34,358 nt of DNA from DATACZ01 sp036258795. GTDB taxonomy: Bacteria > Actinomycetota > CADDZG01 > JAHWKV01. Made by a program: the position numbers and the translations under genes. A model generated the notes under the pieces. The model saw nothing but the letters and a program-made list of their open reading frames with translations. It was not told where the DNA came from and searched no databases. The stretch is from assembly GCA_036258795.1 (NCBI GenBank), contig DATACZ010000005.1, forward strand, positions 1-34,358, given 5' to 3'. Each line of letters starts with the position of its first letter. Positions within the stretch are counted from its first letter, which is position 1. Below, piece after piece: positions 32,019-34,358 of the stretch.

Positions 32019-33266
32019 ATGGACGCTAAGCCCGTAACCTTACCCGCGGACTCCTCCGCCGCATCTGGAAGGGCCGGGTTTCTTGGGCTGGGATTGTTCC
32101 GCAGTCCCCGAAGTCGCGTCATCGGAGGGGTGGCCGGCGGTATAGGCGAGCTACTCGGCATCGACCCCGTGCTCGTCAGAGTCGCCTTTGCGCTCCTTAC
32201 GCTTAGCGGTGTAGCCGGGATCCTCCTGTACGTCATCTTGTGGGCCGCAGTCCCGGAGGACGATGGCCGGATGCAGGTCAAGGAGCCCGGCCTCGTCCGG
32301 GCGGCGTCAATGGGACTTGTCGTGCTTGGCCTCATGATCCTGCTCCGCCAAGGAGGCCTATGGCTGGGTGACGCGCTGGCCTGGTCGGTGGGCCTGGCCG
32401 GTTTGGGAGTGGCCGTCATATGGCTGCGTAGCGACGACGGAAGCAGGGCCAGGTGGAGCAGGATAGCCGACAGCTCTCCGGAAAACCCTCTCGACCCCCT
32501 GGCTTCCGGAAATGTGGGGAAAGCGCGCCTCGTGATGGGGTCACTGCTATTGGCCGCCGGCGTGGCAACCTTCGTCCTCCAAAACGACCTTCTCAACGCC
32601 GCCCCGAGCATTGTGTTCTCGGTGACTGCGACCGTAGCCGGCCTATCGGTCCTCTTTGGTCCCTGGGGGTGGAGGCTGCTAAGGCAGCTCGCCGAAGAAA
32701 GGCGGGAGCGGATTCGATCTGAAGAACGAGCTGAGATGGCCGCCCATCTGCACGACTCGGTGCTTCAGACGCTGGCACTCATCCAGCGAACCGACCAGCC
32801 CCGTGAGATGGTTGCGCTGGCCAGAAACCAGGAGCGCGAGCTGAGGGCATGGCTGGGTGGTGCTTCGGCTCGGGCGGACCAAACCCTTTCACGGGCGATT
32901 GAGGCGGCGGCGTCGGCGGTAGAGCTGCAGTTCAAGGTTCCGATCGAGGTGGTCACCGTTGGTGATGCGCCGCTCGATGAGAAAGGGCAGGCAATAGTGG
33001 ACGCCTGCAGGGAGGCTACGGTCAACGCCTCAAAGCACTCGGGAACAGCTCAGGTCTCCGTGTATGTAGAGGTTGAGAGCGATGCGATCAATGCCTATGT
33101 GCGTGATCAGGGTGCCGGCTTCGATCCGGACGGCGTCGCCTCGGACCGGAGGGGGATCTCAGAGTCAATCAAAGGCCGAATGGAGCGAGCTGGGGGCACG
33201 GCCTCGATCGTCTCCGATCCCGCAGCGGGAACCGAAGTCCACCTCGTGATGCCGAGAGGCCGGTAG
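32019..33266 (+). CDS. PspC-domain sensor histidine kinase (EsrS-like)
   Basis: A 415-residue kinase. The N-terminal PspC domain (about 24-82; SRVIGGVAGGIGELLGIDPV) is followed by about five membrane segments, then a HisKA_3 domain with the phosphorylated histidine in AAHLHDSVLQTLALI, and an HATPase domain with N-box EATVNASKHSG and DQGAGFD. It should sense envelope stress through PspC and the membrane, and phosphorylate the LuxR-type regulator encoded one base downstream. ATG 32019 is used; GAGGAGG is 15 bases away, and GTG 32004 is an alternative with no spacing to that site. Confidence 0.9.
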   Translation: MDAKPVTLPADSSAASGRAGFLGLGLFRSPRSRVIGGVAGGIGELLGIDPVLVRVAFALLTLSGVAGILLYVILWAAVPEDDGRMQVKEPGLVRAASMGLVVLGLMILLRQGGLWLGDALAWSVGLAGLGVAVIWLRSDDGSRARWSRIADSSPENPLDPLASGNVGKARLVMGSLLLAAGVATFVLQNDLLNAAPSIVFSVTATVAGLSVLFGPWGWRLLRQLAEERRERIRSEERAEMAAHLHDSVLQTLALIQRTDQPREMVALARNQERELRAWLGGASARADQTLSRAIEAAASAVELQFKVPIEVVTVGDAPLDEKGQAIVDACREATVNASKHSGTAQVSVYVEVESDAINAYVRDQGAGFDPDGVASDRRGISESIKGRMERAGGTASIVSDPAAGTEVHLVMPRGR

Positions 33267-33907
33267 TGACCAAGCCGATCAAGGTATTCCTCGTCGACGA
33301 CCACCGCCTTTTCCTATCCGGGGTCCGGTCGGAGCTGGGGGCGGAATTTGAGATCGTAGGAGCTTCTGGGGACGTGGCCACCGCGGTCTCCGAAATTATG
33401 GCCTCCGGTCCGGATGTGGTCTTGCTCGACGTCCACATGCCCGGGGGTGGTGGCCGGGCAGTTTTAGAGGCGGTACACCCAAAACTCCCCGAGGTAAGGT
33501 TCCTGGCCCTTTCTGTGTCCGATGCCGCAGAGGACGTCATCGCCGTCATCCGAGCGGGAGCGCGCGGCTACGTGACAAAGTCGATCTCCCCGGCGGAGCT
33601 GGCATCGGCGATAAGAAAGGTCCATGAAGGTGACGCCGTCTTCTCTCCCCGGCTGGCGGGGTTTGTGCTGGACGCCTTCGCGGGCGAGCTGGCCGGACCG
33701 GTCGACGAGGAGCTGGATTTGCTGACCCAGCGGGAGAGGGAGGTCATGAGGCTGATCGCCCGTGGCTACTCTTACAAGGAGGTCGCTAAGCGCCTCTATC
33801 TGTCGGTCAAGACGGTCGAGACACACGTCTCGGCGGTGCTCCGGAAACTGCAGCTGTCCAGTCGCCATGAACTGACCCGGTGGGCAACCGAGCGGCGCCT
33901 GGTTTGA
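33266..33907 (+). CDS. LuxR/NarL-family response regulator (EsrR-like)
   Basis: A 213-residue regulator with a receiver domain (acidic pair Asp11-Asp12, phospho-acceptor Asp55 in VVLLDVHMP) and a C-terminal GerE/LuxR HTH (about 148-205; LTQREREVMRLIARGYSYKE and KTVETHVSAVLRKL). Its GTG start shares one base with the kinase stop, so kinase and regulator are translationally coupled. The likely targets are the divergent PspC gene and this operon. Confidence 0.94.
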   Translation: MTKPIKVFLVDDHRLFLSGVRSELGAEFEIVGASGDVATAVSEIMASGPDVVLLDVHMPGGGGRAVLEAVHPKLPEVRFLALSVSDAAEDVIAVIRAGARGYVTKSISPAELASAIRKVHEGDAVFSPRLAGFVLDAFAGELAGPVDEELDLLTQREREVMRLIARGYSYKEVAKRLYLSVKTVETHVSAVLRKLQLSSRHELTRWATERRLV

Positions 33908-33946
33908 CCCCCCTGGGTTCGGCCTCCGATACCGTTCGCTGCTCAG

Positions 33947-34358
33947 CTAGGAACCGTATCCCACCTCCAGAGGCACGTCGCCGGTAGTGGTTCGGACAAA
34001 CACCTGCCAGTGGTAATAGCCGAGGTAGGCTCTTTCGTTTTCGAGCATCCTTTGGGCATACAGAGTGATGCCCCTCACGTACCGCTGGCTGCGGTTGTAG
34101 GCGTATAGAGCTGCGGGCATGTTCCCGGGGGCCCCGCTGGCTCGCAGGTAACGGGCGGCCGCAAGAATGGCGTCCTGAGGGTTGTTGATATCGCCTCTGC
34201 CGTAGCGGGCCCAGGTGCCGGGGATGAACTGCATCGGACCCTGAGCACCTGCCGTGCTAGTTCCCCGGATCCTGCCCATTCGGCTCTCTACAAGGTGAAT
34301 GGCTGCCAGGTATGCCCAAGGAATCCCGAACTGTCGCTCGGCTTCCGCGTAGTAGCGG
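33947..34358 (-). CDS. Lytic transglycosylase, SLT domain, 5' end beyond the window
   Basis: The C-terminal 136 residues of an SLT-type lytic transglycosylase that cleaves the glycan strand of peptidoglycan. The catalytic glutamate is in LVESRMG, followed by STAGAQGPMQFIPGTWARYG and NNPQDAILAAARYLR, then ALYAYNRSQRYV. The frame stays open past 34358, so the start and any signal peptide or anchor lie to the right. An in-frame ATG at 34279 would exclude the catalytic glutamate and is not the start. It converges on the response regulator with 39 bp between the stops. Confidence 0.9.
   Translation of the reverse strand, partial: RYYAEAERQFGIPWAYLAAIHLVESRMGRIRGTSTAGAQGPMQFIPGTWARYGRGDINNPQDAILAAARYLRASGAPGNMPAALYAYNRSQRYVRGITLYAQRMLENERAYLGYYHWQVFVRTTTGDVPLEVGYGS

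Noticed and set aside
1..34358. tRNA, rRNA, CRISPR, insertion sequence or prophage
   Set aside because: I found no cloverleaf, repeat-spacer array, transposase or phage gene on reading the sequence; the RecB-like nuclease is not next to any cas gene. A dedicated RNA search was not possible.

Overview
This is a GC-rich chromosomal segment from a bacterium that is very probably an uncultured member of the Actinomycetota. The lineage call rests on gene content: a DUF3107 protein, a DUF5319 protein, a Rv0121-type PPOX/F420 enzyme, an adjacent lhr-nei pair, a maltokinase, ThyX, and a PspC-kinase two-component locus. Genes are packed tightly on both strands. Several start codons overlap the preceding stop (GTGA), TTG starts with good Shine-Dalgarno (SD) sequences are common, and several genes look leaderless. 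I see no rRNA, tRNA, CRISPR array, insertion sequence or prophage.

Layout. Positions 1-1206 hold a frameshifted maltokinase whose start lies left of the window. Then come AzlD/AzlC (minus strand), a LigC-type ATP-dependent DNA ligase coupled to an amidase (plus), a 47-residue basic peptide (minus), a secreted purple-acid-phosphatase-like lipoprotein (plus), an unknown lipoprotein (minus) and a small acidic protein (plus). Aconitase (minus) is divergent from an Lhr-type helicase followed by a Nei-type DNA glycosylase (plus). Positions 15.1-17.4 kb hold a small P-loop kinase-like protein, a small unknown protein, a PPOX enzyme, DUF3107 and DUF5319. A divergent FtsH-like membrane AAA protease follows (17.4-19.2 kb). 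The 190 bp gap after it carries two tandem hairpins that share a loop sequence.

The second half is dominated by the cell envelope. It has an L,D-transpeptidase with a peptidoglycan-binding domain; a thyX / PIG-L deacetylase / second L,D-transpeptidase operon; an exported cupredoxin with a long Ala/Pro/Glu tail; two membrane proteins of unknown function; SRPBCC and metallo-beta-lactamase-fold proteins; a RecB-like nuclease; an M23 peptidase coupled to a small protein with sliding-clamp-like motifs; a Candida antarctica lipase B-like secreted lipase; and a lytic transglycosylase cut by the right edge.

The most coherent functional unit is at 30.2-33.9 kb. A PspC/LiaF-like membrane protein and a small membrane protein (minus) are divergent from a PspC-histidine kinase and its LuxR-family regulator (plus). 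This matches the arrangement of the EsrISR envelope-stress system of Corynebacterium. Nothing here is a clearly new multi-gene defence or metabolic system. The best candidates for novelty are the shared-loop hairpin pair, the duplicated module in the cupredoxin tail, the possible clamp-binding protein, the FtsH-like protease insert and the bacterial CALB-like lipase.
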